NCBI RefSeq assembly: GCF_018613695.1
Contig: NZ_JAGGPR010000013.1
Coordinates: 1-64,000, forward strand
From: Arthrobacter sp. ISL-95
Lineage (GTDB): Bacteria > Actinomycetota > Actinomycetes > Actinomycetales > Micrococcaceae
Reading direction: 5' to 3'
Length of the DNA stretch: 64,000 nt
The position numbers and the translations under genes were made by a program. The notes under the pieces are model-generated. The model was not told the origin of the DNA, searched no databases, and worked only from the letters and a program-made list of their open reading frames with translations. This document shows, piece by piece, positions 26,166 to 34,913 of this stretch; position 1 is the stretch's first letter; each line of letters starts with the position of its first letter.

Positions 26166-27977
26166 GTGGTCCTTCGCCTTTCCCAGCTGTTCCTGCGCAC
26201 CCTGCGTGAAGATCCCGTCGACGCTGAGGTCGCCAGCCACAAGCTCCTGGTCCGCGCCGGCTATATCCGCCGCGCCGCGCCCGGCATCTACACATGGCTG
26301 CCGCTGGGGCTGAGTGTCCTGCGCAAGGTGGAGGACATCATCCGCCAGGAAATGTCCGCCATCGGAGCCCAGGAAGTGCACTTCCCGGCGCTGCTTCCCC
26401 GCGAACCTTATGAGGCCACCAACCGCTGGACCGAATATGGCGAAGGCCTGTTCCGCCTCCAAGACCGTAAAGGCGCGGACTACCTCCTTGCTCCCACCCA
26501 TGAGGAAATGTTCACGCTCCTGGTCAAGGACCTGTACTCCTCGTACAAGGACCTGCCGCTGAGTCTTTACCAGATCCAAAACAAGTACCGCGACGAAGCA
26601 CGTCCGCGGGCAGGGCTCCTCCGTGGCCGCGAGTTCATCATGAAGGACTCCTACTCCTTCGACATCGATGACGCCGGCCTGGATGCAAGCTACGCCGCAC
26701 ACCGTGCGGCCTACCTGAAGATCTTTGAGCGCCTCGGCCTGAAAGTCATTCCTGTGGCAGCCACGGCCGGTGCCATGGGTGGGTCCAAGAGTGAGGAATT
26801 CCTGTTCCCCACCGAGATCGGCGAGGATACGTTCGTACGCTCGGCCGGTGGCTACTACGCCAACGTCGAAGCCGTGACCACCGTTGTCCCGGACGAGATC
26901 GACTTCAGCAACGCTCCGTCCGCCCAAGTCCTGGATACGCCGAACACTCCCACCATCGAGACCTTGGTTGCGGCGGCCAACCAGCTGGCTCCGCGCAGCG
27001 AGTCCGACGGCGGCGCGTGGACGGCCGCAGACACGCTCAAGAACGTTGTCCTCGCCGTTACGCTGCCCACAGGTGAGCGCCGGATCGTGGTTATCGGTGT
27101 TCCAGGCGACCGCGGAGTAGACCTCAAGCGCGTGGAAGCCAACATCGGTTCCCACCTGCCCATCGCCGGTGAAATCGGCCTTGAGGCTGCCAACGAGGAG
27201 GACCTCAAGAAGCTGCCGTGGCTGGTCAAGGGCTACATCGGACCCGGGCTGTCGCTGGACGAGCCTGTCCTGGGCCTTGAAGGGTCGTCCAAGGTTCTCT
27301 TCCTTGTGGATCCCCGCGTCGTCTCCGGCACCAGCTGGGTTACCGGGGCCAACGCAGATGGCAAGCACGTCTTCGGGCTGGTTGCAGGCCGCGACTTCTC
27401 GTGGGACGGCGTGATCGAGAGCACCGACGTGCGCGCGGGCGACCCCGCCCCGGACGGCTCAGGTCCCCTGGAAACTGCCCGGGGCATCGAAATGGGGCAC
27501 ATCTTCCAGCTGGGCCGCAAGTACGCTGAGGCACTGGACCTTAAGGTCCTGGACCAGAACGGTAAGCAGCAGGTTGTCACCATGGGCTCCTACGGCGTTG
27601 GCGTAACGCGTGCCGTCGCAGCCTTGGCTGAAGCAAACCACGACGACCGTGGCCTCGTGTGGCCGCGCTCCGTGGCTCCGGCAGATGTCCACGTCGTGGC
27701 AGTCGGCCGTGGCGATGAAATCTTCGAAGCCGCTGAAAGGCTTTCCGCTGAGCTTGAGGCCGCCGGCCTGGACGTCATTTTCGATGACCGCCCCAAGGTC
27801 TCTCCCGGCGTGAAGTTCGGCGATGCCGAACTCGTCGGCGTGCCAACCATCCTGGCCGTCGGCCGCGGACTGGTGGACGGAGTGGTTGAGATCAAGGACC
27901 GTCGCAGCGGCGAAGCCGAGAACATTTCGGTGGACAAAGCCGTGGATTACGTGGTCAACGCTGTACGAACCCGGTGA
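26166..27977 (+). CDS. proS: Prolyl-tRNA synthetase (bacterial type)
   Basis: Charges tRNA-Pro. The 603-aa class II synthetase shows motif 1 region, motif 2 (KYRDEARPRAGLLRGREFIMKDSYSFD), the editing-domain insertion between motifs 2 and 3 (about residues 230-400), motif 3 (GSYGVGVTRAVAALAE) and a C-terminal anticodon-binding domain. I chose GTG 26166 (VVLRLSQLFLRTLREDPVDA) as this is the usual family start; the frame is open further upstream from 26052. Its stop overlaps the next gene (GTGA). Confidence 0.96.
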   Translation: MVLRLSQLFLRTLREDPVDAEVASHKLLVRAGYIRRAAPGIYTWLPLGLSVLRKVEDIIRQEMSAIGAQEVHFPALLPREPYEATNRWTEYGEGLFRLQDRKGADYLLAPTHEEMFTLLVKDLYSSYKDLPLSLYQIQNKYRDEARPRAGLLRGREFIMKDSYSFDIDDAGLDASYAAHRAAYLKIFERLGLKVIPVAATAGAMGGSKSEEFLFPTEIGEDTFVRSAGGYYANVEAVTTVVPDEIDFSNAPSAQVLDTPNTPTIETLVAAANQLAPRSESDGGAWTAADTLKNVVLAVTLPTGERRIVVIGVPGDRGVDLKRVEANIGSHLPIAGEIGLEAANEEDLKKLPWLVKGYIGPGLSLDEPVLGLEGSSKVLFLVDPRVVSGTSWVTGANADGKHVFGLVAGRDFSWDGVIESTDVRAGDPAPDGSGPLETARGIEMGHIFQLGRKYAEALDLKVLDQNGKQQVVTMGSYGVGVTRAVAALAEANHDDRGLVWPRSVAPADVHVVAVGRGDEIFEAAERLSAELEAAGLDVIFDDRPKVSPGVKFGDAELVGVPTILAVGRGLVDGVVEIKDRRSGEAENISVDKAVDYVVNAVRTR

Positions 27978-28771
27978 TTTCCGGCTTCGAATCCATCCAG
28001 CTCACCACACTCGTCTTGATTGTGGTGGCTGGATTCGCAGCCGGCTGGGTTGACGCCGTAGTGGGAGGCGGGGGACTGATCCAGCTCCCCGCCCTGCTGC
28101 TGGTACCGGGCATCACTCCGGTCCAGGCCCTGGCCACGAACAAAATGGGATCCATCTTCGGGACAACCACCAGCGCGGTTACTTATTACCGCCATGTTGG
28201 GCCGGATCTGAAGACCGCAATCCCCATGGCGGTCATCGCACTGGCCGGGAGTTTCGGCGGAGCCATCCTTGCCGCCTCGCTTCCTGCCAGCGTTTTCAAA
28301 CCGATCATTGTGGTGGCGTTGATCGCAGTCGCAGTGTTCACTGCCCTGCGCCCCAGCGCCGGTGAACTGACCGCGCTCCGCCACGATGGCCATAAGCACT
28401 ACGTGGTGGCCTGCCTCATCGGTGCTGTCATTGGCTTCTATGATGGCCTGATCGGCCCCGGCACCGGCTCGTTCCTGGTGATCGCGCTCGTTTCGGCCAT
28501 GGGCTATGCCTTCCTCGAAGCCAGCGCGAAGGCGAAGATCGTCAATATGGCCACCAACGCCGGCGCCTTGATCTTTTTCCTCCCTCACGGCTCACTGCTG
28601 TGGGGCGTGGGACTTGTCCTCGGGCTGGCAAACATGGCGGGCGGCTATCTGGGGGCCCGGACCGCGGTGGCAAGGGGCAGCAAGTTTGTGCGAATTGTCT
28701 TCCTGATTGTCGTGGCGGCGCTGATCATCAAACTTGGCACGGACGTCTGGAACGAGAACTTCGCAGGGTAG
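27974..28771 (+). CDS. TSUP (TauE/SafE) family membrane transporter
   Basis: The 265-aa protein has about eight hydrophobic segments in two repeats of the family, with GWVDAVVGGGGLIQLPALLLVPG and the matching GFYDGLIGPGTGSFLVIALV in the second half. Family members move sulfite, sulfoacetate or similar organic anions across the membrane. It starts with GTG overlapping the proS stop by 4 bp, so it is translated from the same message although functionally unrelated. Substrate unknown. Confidence 0.88.
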   Translation: MISGFESIQLTTLVLIVVAGFAAGWVDAVVGGGGLIQLPALLLVPGITPVQALATNKMGSIFGTTTSAVTYYRHVGPDLKTAIPMAVIALAGSFGGAILAASLPASVFKPIIVVALIAVAVFTALRPSAGELTALRHDGHKHYVVACLIGAVIGFYDGLIGPGTGSFLVIALVSAMGYAFLEASAKAKIVNMATNAGALIFFLPHGSLLWGVGLVLGLANMAGGYLGARTAVARGSKFVRIVFLIVVAALIIKLGTDVWNENFAG

Positions 28772-28785
28772 AGCCGCTGCAGGTG

Positions 28786-29562
28786 TCAGATGAAGCTGCC
28801 GTTGGCGTTGGCGAGCGTCCTCAAACCGCGGACGACGGCGTGCGGCACCAAAGCGCTCGACGCCGGGTTTCCACGCGAAGCCTCGTTCGTCACCCGGATG
28901 TTGAAGGTGCCCAGGGATGTCTCAGCCACCACGTGGTGGGACGTCTGCTTGGCTGCAGGGTCCGCGATCAACACTGCTTCCACAACATCCCAAGTGCCGG
29001 CAGCGAGGGCCAACGCGGAGACCACGTTGGTGGATTTGGGGAAGGCCTTGATGAAATCGGCCGGTCCGCCCCGCAGGAGCTCCACTGGCTGGGTAGAAGC
29101 GAGAATCCTGTCCTTCGTTTCACCATCCATCCATGACTGGATCAAAGCAGCAGGAAGTTTTCGCGATTCCATAGTAATGCTGTGAATGGTGCCGCCCGCG
29201 CAGGCAGCCGTGATCGCATCCAGTCCACCCAACGCCCCGGTTGTCAGGAGCGTCCGGCCGGGACCGTCGTCGAGTAGCGTTTGCCGTAGGGAGTCATCAC
29301 ACAAGGCACCGATCGAGGTGACCAGCAGGTCCTTTCCGGCCGAAACAATCCGGGGACCGAACTCGGCAACGGCTGCAACGCCGGCGCACTCCACCACCAC
29401 GTCAGCGATATCCAGGGCCTCATCAAAACTGAAACCTGTCCCTGCATCACCGTGGGGAACCACGCCGGTGAGTTCCACTCCAGGGGCGGCCCCGGCGTCG
29501 AGCAGTTCCGCCACCCGCGACCCAATGGCGCCCGAACCAATCAGTGCAACTTTCAGGACCAC
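28786..29562 (-). CDS. Aspartate dehydrogenase-like protein
   Basis: The 258-aa protein has the nucleotide loop VALIGSGAIGSRVAELL at the N-terminus, then the family core (LLTTGALGGLDAITAA, SALALAAGTWDVVEAVLIADP) and the C-terminal GTFNIRVTNEASRGNPASSALVPHAVV, matching L-aspartate dehydrogenase (NadX, DUF108). Such enzymes make iminoaspartate for NAD synthesis or degrade aspartate. No nadA/nadC is nearby. GTG 29562 begins 4 nt past the stop of the upstream kinase-like gene, which indicates co-transcription. No strong ribosome site. Confidence 0.85.
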   Translation of the reverse strand: MVLKVALIGSGAIGSRVAELLDAGAAPGVELTGVVPHGDAGTGFSFDEALDIADVVVECAGVAAVAEFGPRIVSAGKDLLVTSIGALCDDSLRQTLLDDGPGRTLLTTGALGGLDAITAACAGGTIHSITMESRKLPAALIQSWMDGETKDRILASTQPVELLRGGPADFIKAFPKSTNVVSALALAAGTWDVVEAVLIADPAAKQTSHHVVAETSLGTFNIRVTNEASRGNPASSALVPHAVVRGLRTLANANGSFI

Positions 29563-29566
29563 GGTG

Positions 29567-30589
29567 TCAGGCCGCTTCGCCGGGGTCGGGGAGATCGTGC
29601 GCCCGAGGCAGGGCCTCCAGTGTGCTGCCGGCCAGGGTGCTGGCGACCCACAGGGAGCGGGCAAGGTCACCGGCGTGCCGTGGTTTCGCGGCGTACCACA
29701 AGGCGTTCTGCACCTCCCGGGCGATGCTCCATTGCCGGGCAACTTCAGGATCCAATCCAGCCGCACGGCTGAAGTCATGGCACCGCTCCAGTAGGCCGGC
29801 CTCCGGATCCGTCCGCGGAAGATCGTGGATGCGGTTCCACAGGAGCGGGGCGACGGCGAACTCAGCCTCGCCAATCTGCGGTTGCGGATCAATGGCCAGA
29901 TAGCCGCCGCGGCCGGACAATCCGTCAGCATCCGTGGTGGCAAGAATATTCATGAAGTGCAGGTCCGTGTGGACCAAGACATCCGTGCCGGAGCGGCGCC
30001 CTACGGCCCCGCGCGTCTGGCACACCTCCAGGGCCGCTTCCAGCAACCATCTGGGGAAGGGACGGTCCAAGCGGTCCCATTCGGCAGGCAGTTCATCGCT
30101 CCATCGCTCGGCGGTGGCAGCAACATGGTCCAAAGCCCGCCATTCGCTCCGTTCGTCGGGCTGGATCGAGAGCTTGCGCGTGATGTTCCCCCACGCGTCC
30201 CTGGCTTCGTCCAGCGGAGCGTCCTGGAGCCAGCGGGAGGCGTCCAAGCGTTCGAGCAGCATGGAGCAGCTTGCATCATCCGCGGCGAGGAGACGGACCG
30301 CACCGTGACCGTTCCACAGAGCCAGTGCATAGCGTTCCACCAGTGCTTCTTCGTGGGGGAAAGCGATCTTCAAGGCTGCGGGCGTGCCTCCCTGAACAAC
30401 GGGAACCACCAAGGCTCCATGGCCATTCCACGGCTCCTCGCCCGGCACAAGGTCTACTGAGAGCTCCCAACGGTCCAAAGCCTCAGAGATGAGCCCGGGG
30501 AGGCTTGCCAGCCAATCCCTGCCCGCCGAGTCGCGGTTGTACCGGGCGTGGAGGTCGCCCGGGATGGGAATCATCGCGTGAAGGTTCAC
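29567..30589 (-). CDS. Aminoglycoside/hydroxyurea-type phosphotransferase, APH(6)-like
   Basis: The 340-aa protein has the kinase-like catalytic pattern VLVHTDLHFMNIL (Brenner-type HxDLxxxN) followed by YLAIDPQPQIGE (metal-binding Asp), and an N-terminal PVVQGGTPAALKIAFPHEE with the ATP lysine. The overall layout is the PF04655 family that includes streptomycin 6-kinase StrB. Whether it gives resistance cannot be told; chromosomal copies may phosphorylate other substrates. The start is GTG 30589: TAGGCT on the minus strand (30596-30601) ends 6 nt before it, so the message appears leaderless. It is coupled with the aspartate dehydrogenase gene. Confidence 0.85.
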   Translation of the reverse strand: MNLHAMIPIPGDLHARYNRDSAGRDWLASLPGLISEALDRWELSVDLVPGEEPWNGHGALVVPVVQGGTPAALKIAFPHEEALVERYALALWNGHGAVRLLAADDASCSMLLERLDASRWLQDAPLDEARDAWGNITRKLSIQPDERSEWRALDHVAATAERWSDELPAEWDRLDRPFPRWLLEAALEVCQTRGAVGRRSGTDVLVHTDLHFMNILATTDADGLSGRGGYLAIDPQPQIGEAEFAVAPLLWNRIHDLPRTDPEAGLLERCHDFSRAAGLDPEVARQWSIAREVQNALWYAAKPRHAGDLARSLWVASTLAGSTLEALPRAHDLPDPGEAA

Positions 30590-30623
30590 GCCAACAGCCT
30601 AACTCCGCGTCGTCATGCGCCCC

Positions 30624-31352
30624 TTAGAAAACGCCGCTGGCCCCCAAGAGCGTTCCGATCGAGAACGTGGCAGCCAGCGCCAAGGCCCCGCCGAGCACTA
30701 CCCGGGCCGCTGCCCGGAAGCGGGAAGCACCGCCGATCCAAGCACCAACAGCGCCGGTGATCGCCAAGGCCAGCAGGACTGCGATGAACGTCAGGGGAAC
30801 CCGCATACCGGGCGGAGGCAGCAGGATGGCCAGCATGGGGAGAGCCGCTCCCAATGTGAAGGCTATGGCCGAAGCCAAAGCTGCGTTCCAAGGGCTGACG
30901 ATGTCATCTTCATGGATATTGAGCTCGGCCGAGAGGTGGGCGGCCAAGGCGTCGTGTTCGGTCAGCTCCTCCGCCACTGTCCGGGCGGTCTTGGCGCTGA
31001 GCCCCTTGGACTCGTAGATGGCGGCCAACTCCCGGAGTTCATCTTCGGGTTGCTCCGCCAGCTCACGTTTTTCCTTTTCGATCAGCGCTTTTTGGGTGTC
31101 GCTTTGGCTGCTGACCGACACGTACTCGCCCAAAGCCATGGAGATGGCGCCACCCACCAGGCCAGCGGCGCCCGCTGAGAGAATCACTCCGGTGTTGGTG
31201 GTGGCACCTGCCACGCCCACCACAATCGCAGCGACGGACACGATGCCATCATTGGCGCCCAGGACGCCGGCACGCAACCAGTTCAAGCGATGGGCCAGAT
31301 CGTCCCGGTGGGGTTCATTCTCGTGTGTGGTGGCAGTTTCTGCGGAAGCCAT
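30624..31352 (-). CDS. VIT/CCC1-family iron/manganese transporter
   Basis: The 242-aa protein shows the first VIT helix pair (WLRAGVLGANDGIVSVAAIVVGVAGA), the helix containing GAISMALGEYVSVSSQSD with conserved metal-site Met and Glu, a charged cytosolic metal-binding segment rich in Glu (about 85-140), and three C-terminal membrane helices. VIT-family proteins move ferrous iron or manganese out of the cytosol. It stands alone, with the kinase-like and DUF4439 genes on either side. Confidence 0.93.
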   Translation of the reverse strand: MASAETATTHENEPHRDDLAHRLNWLRAGVLGANDGIVSVAAIVVGVAGATTNTGVILSAGAAGLVGGAISMALGEYVSVSSQSDTQKALIEKEKRELAEQPEDELRELAAIYESKGLSAKTARTVAEELTEHDALAAHLSAELNIHEDDIVSPWNAALASAIAFTLGAALPMLAILLPPPGMRVPLTFIAVLLALAITGAVGAWIGGASRFRAAARVVLGGALALAATFSIGTLLGASGVF

Positions 31353-31403
31353 GCATCAAGCCAAGCACCGGCCGGCTTTCCTGACCAGCATGGCTAGGCT
31401 GGC

Positions 31404-32525
31404 CTATCCGCCGTGGGAAGCGGGCGTTGAATTGGTGGCGGGCGTGGTGGGCGTCGGCAGCGAAGGCAATTCACCGGCGTCGAGAATGAGTCCCGGCAAC
31501 GCAGGCAACGGTGCCCCCCATCCGGTGCTCCTGCGGGCAGCTGCCAGCAGGTTGTCCATGGCCCACCTCCGTGTTTCGTCTGTGGACAAGGCAACCAGGT
31601 CACCGAATCGAGGCAGCGAGGCAAGTTCAAGGGAACCAAGGAAGGCGGCCGGATCCTGGTTGAACTGTTCGGGCAGCCGGTAACCCGCTTCGCTCGTGGG
31701 TGCGTCTGCGCAGTTGGCACTGATGACTGATTCTGCCTGCCGGAGCAGAGCCTCATGAACTTCCAAGTGCTTGGCAGCGGCCGCCGTCTTCGTCCCATCC
31801 AGCCTCTTCAGTGCCACCTGGTAGACGTAGATCGCTTCCCGCTGCGAGCGAACCACCGCAGCCAGGGCGGTGTCGGTGGTAGCAGAAGTCGGCTCTGGAG
31901 TGGGGCTGGCTGAGGGGCATGAGGCCGCCAAAGGTGTTGCCGCCGGAGCCTTGGTTTCCGACGCCGTTGTCTGCTCCTGCAGCGGCAGCAGCCACTCTGC
32001 AGCAAGCTTTTCGGCCTGAAGCACCTGTGCGGATCCGACGGCGGCAAGCAGGCGGGCGATCCCGCCGTCGGCCTCGCGGGCGTCATCCAGGCGCTTCCAC
32101 CCACTGCCGGCCAACCGGGTCAGGAAGGTGGCGCGGCTGCTTTGCGTTGCAGCGGTGTCCGGGCGGTCGGACGGAGCGGTGCTGGATGGGACGGTGCTGG
32201 ATGGGACGCCGCTCGAGGGGGTGGCGTTGGGGTCAAACAGGGCCTGCGCATGGGTTGTCAGCAAAGTCACAGCGTTGCCAAGCACCGGCGTTCCGGCCTC
32301 AGGAGCCGCCGCCTCCGCCAGCGTGGTGGCAGATTGCCTTAGCGACAGGGTGTCTTCCAATGCCGTCCGGCGCGCGGTTTCGGAGAACGACACGGCCGGG
32401 GGAGTGCCGGAATCACGCGGAATAAGAACCATTCCGGTGCCTGCAACAAGCAGTGTCACCACGGCAACCAGCAAAACCCGGCCCCAGGGTGGTGTTCGTC
32501 GTTTTTCGCTTGTCTCCGCATTCAC
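31404..32525 (-). CDS. DUF4439 ferritin-like secreted or membrane-anchored protein
   Basis: With GTG 32525 as start, the 373-aa protein has a short basic N-terminus, one membrane segment (about 15-32, VLLVAVVTLLVAGTGMVLI), a Pro/Ser/Thr-rich repeat-like linker (SSGVPSSTVPSSTAPS at about 110) and a C-terminal four-helix segment (AAVVRSQREAIYVYQVALKRLDG...KHLEVHEALLRQAE) that fits DUF4439. The frame continues to GTG 32600, but that would overlap the rimP promoter region. Function unknown; the ferritin-like fold need not bind iron. Confidence 0.75.
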   Translation of the reverse strand: MNAETSEKRRTPPWGRVLLVAVVTLLVAGTGMVLIPRDSGTPPAVSFSETARRTALEDTLSLRQSATTLAEAAAPEAGTPVLGNAVTLLTTHAQALFDPNATPSSGVPSSTVPSSTAPSDRPDTAATQSSRATFLTRLAGSGWKRLDDAREADGGIARLLAAVGSAQVLQAEKLAAEWLLPLQEQTTASETKAPAATPLAASCPSASPTPEPTSATTDTALAAVVRSQREAIYVYQVALKRLDGTKTAAAAKHLEVHEALLRQAESVISANCADAPTSEAGYRLPEQFNQDPAAFLGSLELASLPRFGDLVALSTDETRRWAMDNLLAAARRSTGWGAPLPALPGLILDAGELPSLPTPTTPATNSTPASHGG

Positions 32526-32630
32526 AACAGACCATGGTGTCACGTGGACGGGGAAGTCCGTGCACCATGTTCCCGGGAAAATCGTTAGGCTAGTAGTCAC
32601 AACAACATCTATCGGGAGGCGGCGGGCAAC

Positions 32631-33242
32631 GTGAGTGACTCGGAAGCCACGACTTCAACAGACCGTTCTGAATCGAACTCAACGGCCACCATCCACAACC
32701 CGGAAGAGAGCAGGCTTAGGGCGCTGCTTGAACCGGCTGTCCTTGCCAACAGGCTCTACCTCGAGGATGTTTCCATCCACGTTGCCGGTTCACACCGCAC
32801 GGTCCACGTCGTCGTGGACCTTCCCCAGGAAGAGACCGGAGGCGTCAGCCTTGACGCCATCGCGGAGGTCTCACGCGGACTGTCGGATATTTTGGACAAC
32901 GATCCCCATGACGACGGCCGCCCCTACGACCTCGAGGTTTCGTCCCCGGGAGTAGGCCGCCCCCTGACCGAACCGCGCCATTGGCAGCGCGCCCGAGGCC
33001 GCATGGTCAGGGTCAACGTCATCCAGGGCGATAACCTTCTGGGCCGTATTGCCTCTGTGGGGGACGACGCTGTGACGCTCATCCCCGAGCATGAGGTCAA
33101 GAAGGGCATGAAGCCCAAGCAGGGCGAACCCATCACTATTCCTTTCGACAGGATCCGCCAAGGAAAAGTCGAGATTGAATTCAGCCACCTCCACGAGGCT
33201 GCGCTGGAAGACGAGCACAACGGACCTTCCGAGGAGGCCTAA
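32631..33242 (+). CDS. rimP: Ribosome maturation factor RimP
   Basis: 30S subunit maturation factor. The 203-aa protein has LRALLEPAVLANRLYLEDVSIH, YDLEVSSPGVGRPLTEPRHWQRARGRMVRV, the conserved RimP motif, and an Asp/Glu-rich end. It starts with GTG 32631 with cgggaggcggcgg upstream; a TAGGCT -10 element lies at 32586-32591, giving a normal leader. Its stop overlaps the nusA start (TAATG). First gene of the rimP-nusA-ylxR-infB-rbfA block. Confidence 0.95.
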   Translation: MSDSEATTSTDRSESNSTATIHNPEESRLRALLEPAVLANRLYLEDVSIHVAGSHRTVHVVVDLPQEETGGVSLDAIAEVSRGLSDILDNDPHDDGRPYDLEVSSPGVGRPLTEPRHWQRARGRMVRVNVIQGDNLLGRIASVGDDAVTLIPEHEVKKGMKPKQGEPITIPFDRIRQGKVEIEFSHLHEAALEDEHNGPSEEA

Positions 33243-34222
33243 TGGATATTGACATGAGCGCACTGAGACTCCTGGAGCGTGAGCGTGAAATCCCGCTGGA
33301 TCTCCTGATTCCCACCATCGAGCAAGCACTGCTGGTGGCGTACCACAAGACGCCCGGAGCCTTCGAAAAGGCCCGCGCAGAGTTGGACCGCAAGAGCGGT
33401 CACGTGACCATTTGGGCTACGGAAATCGACGACGACGGCGAGCCCATCGGCGAGTTCGAGGACACTCCGGCCGGTTTCGGCCGCATCGCTGCCAGCACTG
33501 CCCGCCAGATCATCCTGCAGCGCCTTCGCGATGTGGAAGATGACAACGTGCTGGGCGAATTCAAGGGCCGTGAAGGCGAGCTTGTGGCCGGCATGATCCA
33601 GCAGGGCAACAACCCGCACATGATCCAGGTGAACCTTGGATCCGTGGAAGCATTGCTGCCGCCGCCCGAGCAGGTACCGGGTGAGAAGTACCTCCACGGA
33701 AGCCGCTTGCGTGCTTTTGTGGTGGACGTACACCGCGGCGCCAAGGGCCCGTCCATCACCTTGTCCCGTTCGCATCCGGGCCTGGTCCGCAAGCTGTTCG
33801 AAATGGAAGTTCCGGAGATTGCGGATCACTCTGTGGAGATCGTGGCACTGGCCCGCGAAGCCGGTCACCGTACCAAGATCGCGGTCAAGGCCAACACTGC
33901 CGGCGTCAACGCAAAGGGTGCGTGCATCGGTGAAATGGGCTCCCGTGTACGGGCAGTCATGACTGAACTCAACGACGAAAAGATCGACATCGTTGACTTC
34001 AGCGAAGACCCTGCGACCTTCATCGCAAACTCGTTGTCGCCGTCGCGAGTGAATTCGGTCACTATCACGGACGAAGCTACCCGCTCGGCCCGTGTAGTGG
34101 TGCCCGATTACCAGCTTTCATTGGCGATCGGCAAAGAGGGCCAGAATGCGCGGCTTGCAGCCAAGCTGACCGGCTGGCGCATCGATATCATCTCGGACGC
34201 CGCCCCGACTAAGACTGACTAG
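33242..34222 (+). CDS. nusA: Transcription termination/antitermination factor NusA
   Basis: The 326-aa protein has the NusA N-terminal domain (ALLVAYHKTPGAFEKARAELD), an S1 domain (about 110-185) and two KH domains (AREAGHRTKIAVKANTAGVNAKGACIGEMGSRVRAVMTEL and ARVVVPDYQLSLAIGKEGQNARLAAKLTGWRIDI). It lacks the C-terminal acidic repeats of E. coli NusA, as in other actinobacteria. ATG 33242 is the likely start, ATG 33254 an alternative. Confidence 0.96.
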   Translation: MDIDMSALRLLEREREIPLDLLIPTIEQALLVAYHKTPGAFEKARAELDRKSGHVTIWATEIDDDGEPIGEFEDTPAGFGRIAASTARQIILQRLRDVEDDNVLGEFKGREGELVAGMIQQGNNPHMIQVNLGSVEALLPPPEQVPGEKYLHGSRLRAFVVDVHRGAKGPSITLSRSHPGLVRKLFEMEVPEIADHSVEIVALAREAGHRTKIAVKANTAGVNAKGACIGEMGSRVRAVMTELNDEKIDIVDFSEDPATFIANSLSPSRVNSVTITDEATRSARVVVPDYQLSLAIGKEGQNARLAAKLTGWRIDIISDAAPTKTD

Positions 34223-34419
34223 CGGTAAAGCCAGCGGCCTGTGTCACCGGTTCTACGCCGCGCTGGTGGCCTACCTGGTTTCGGGAGACCGGGGCCGGGG
34301 GGCTAGACTAGTTGGAACCGGGCTTACGTCCGGTATCCGCGCGCTTTGGCGTGTCTCAGCTGCATGCGCAGGACCGGGGCCCGTCGGGTGCCAGTAGCGT
34401 AAGGCAGGTTGGACACGTC

Positions 34420-34761
34420 GTGGCTGAACTGCTTGAACATGGCCATGGGCCTGTTCGCACGTGCATCGGATGCCGGAAGCAAGGCTCCCGGTCCGAGCTT
34501 GTCCGGCTGGTCGCCCAGGGCAGCGGTTCTCCCGCTGTACTTGTGGATGAACGACGCCGGATGGCCGGCCGGGGTGCGTGGCTGCACCCCAGCGAAAAGT
34601 GCTTGGCATTGGCAATCAAGCGGCGAGCTTTTGGAAGGGCCCTCGCGGGCGCCTCCGATGCAGACGCCGTGGAACGATACCTGATGTCCGGTACGCCACT
34701 TGCGGAGGTCCAGGCCGCCGCAGGAAAACCGTCCAAACCTGAAAGCGGGTCAGAAAACTGA
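34420..34761 (+). CDS. ylxR: YlxR (DUF448) family RNA-binding protein
   Basis: The 113-aa protein has the family signature PVRTCIGCRKQGSRSELVRLV and GRGAWLHPSEKCLALAIKRRAFGRAL. YlxR lies between nusA and infB in most Gram-positive bacteria and is an RNA-related protein, reported in Bacillus as acting with RNase P. GTG 34420 (VAELLEHGHGPVRTC) is the nearest good start. The frame opens at 34312 right after a TAGACT element (34304-34309), so a 100-nt leader may exist. Confidence 0.88.
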   Translation: MAELLEHGHGPVRTCIGCRKQGSRSELVRLVAQGSGSPAVLVDERRRMAGRGAWLHPSEKCLALAIKRRAFGRALAGASDADAVERYLMSGTPLAEVQAAAGKPSKPESGSEN

Positions 34762-34913
34762 TGGAAACCCGATGAGTTCCCAGCGATGAGTGCGTAACGA
34801 TGACAACTTTGTTGCGCTCTGCAATGGGCCTTTCAATCGCGCAAGCGACGAGGGCCCGCAGTAAGAAGTAGACGGTTCGTGCCTGGCTCGGTGCGGACCG
34901 AGACAGGAGAAAT

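Noticed and set aside
29567..30589. Acquired antibiotic resistance gene on a mobile element
   Set aside because: The APH(6)-like gene has base composition like its neighbours, no insertion sequence or repeat at its ends, and is coupled with a metabolic gene; an intrinsic chromosomal gene is more likely.
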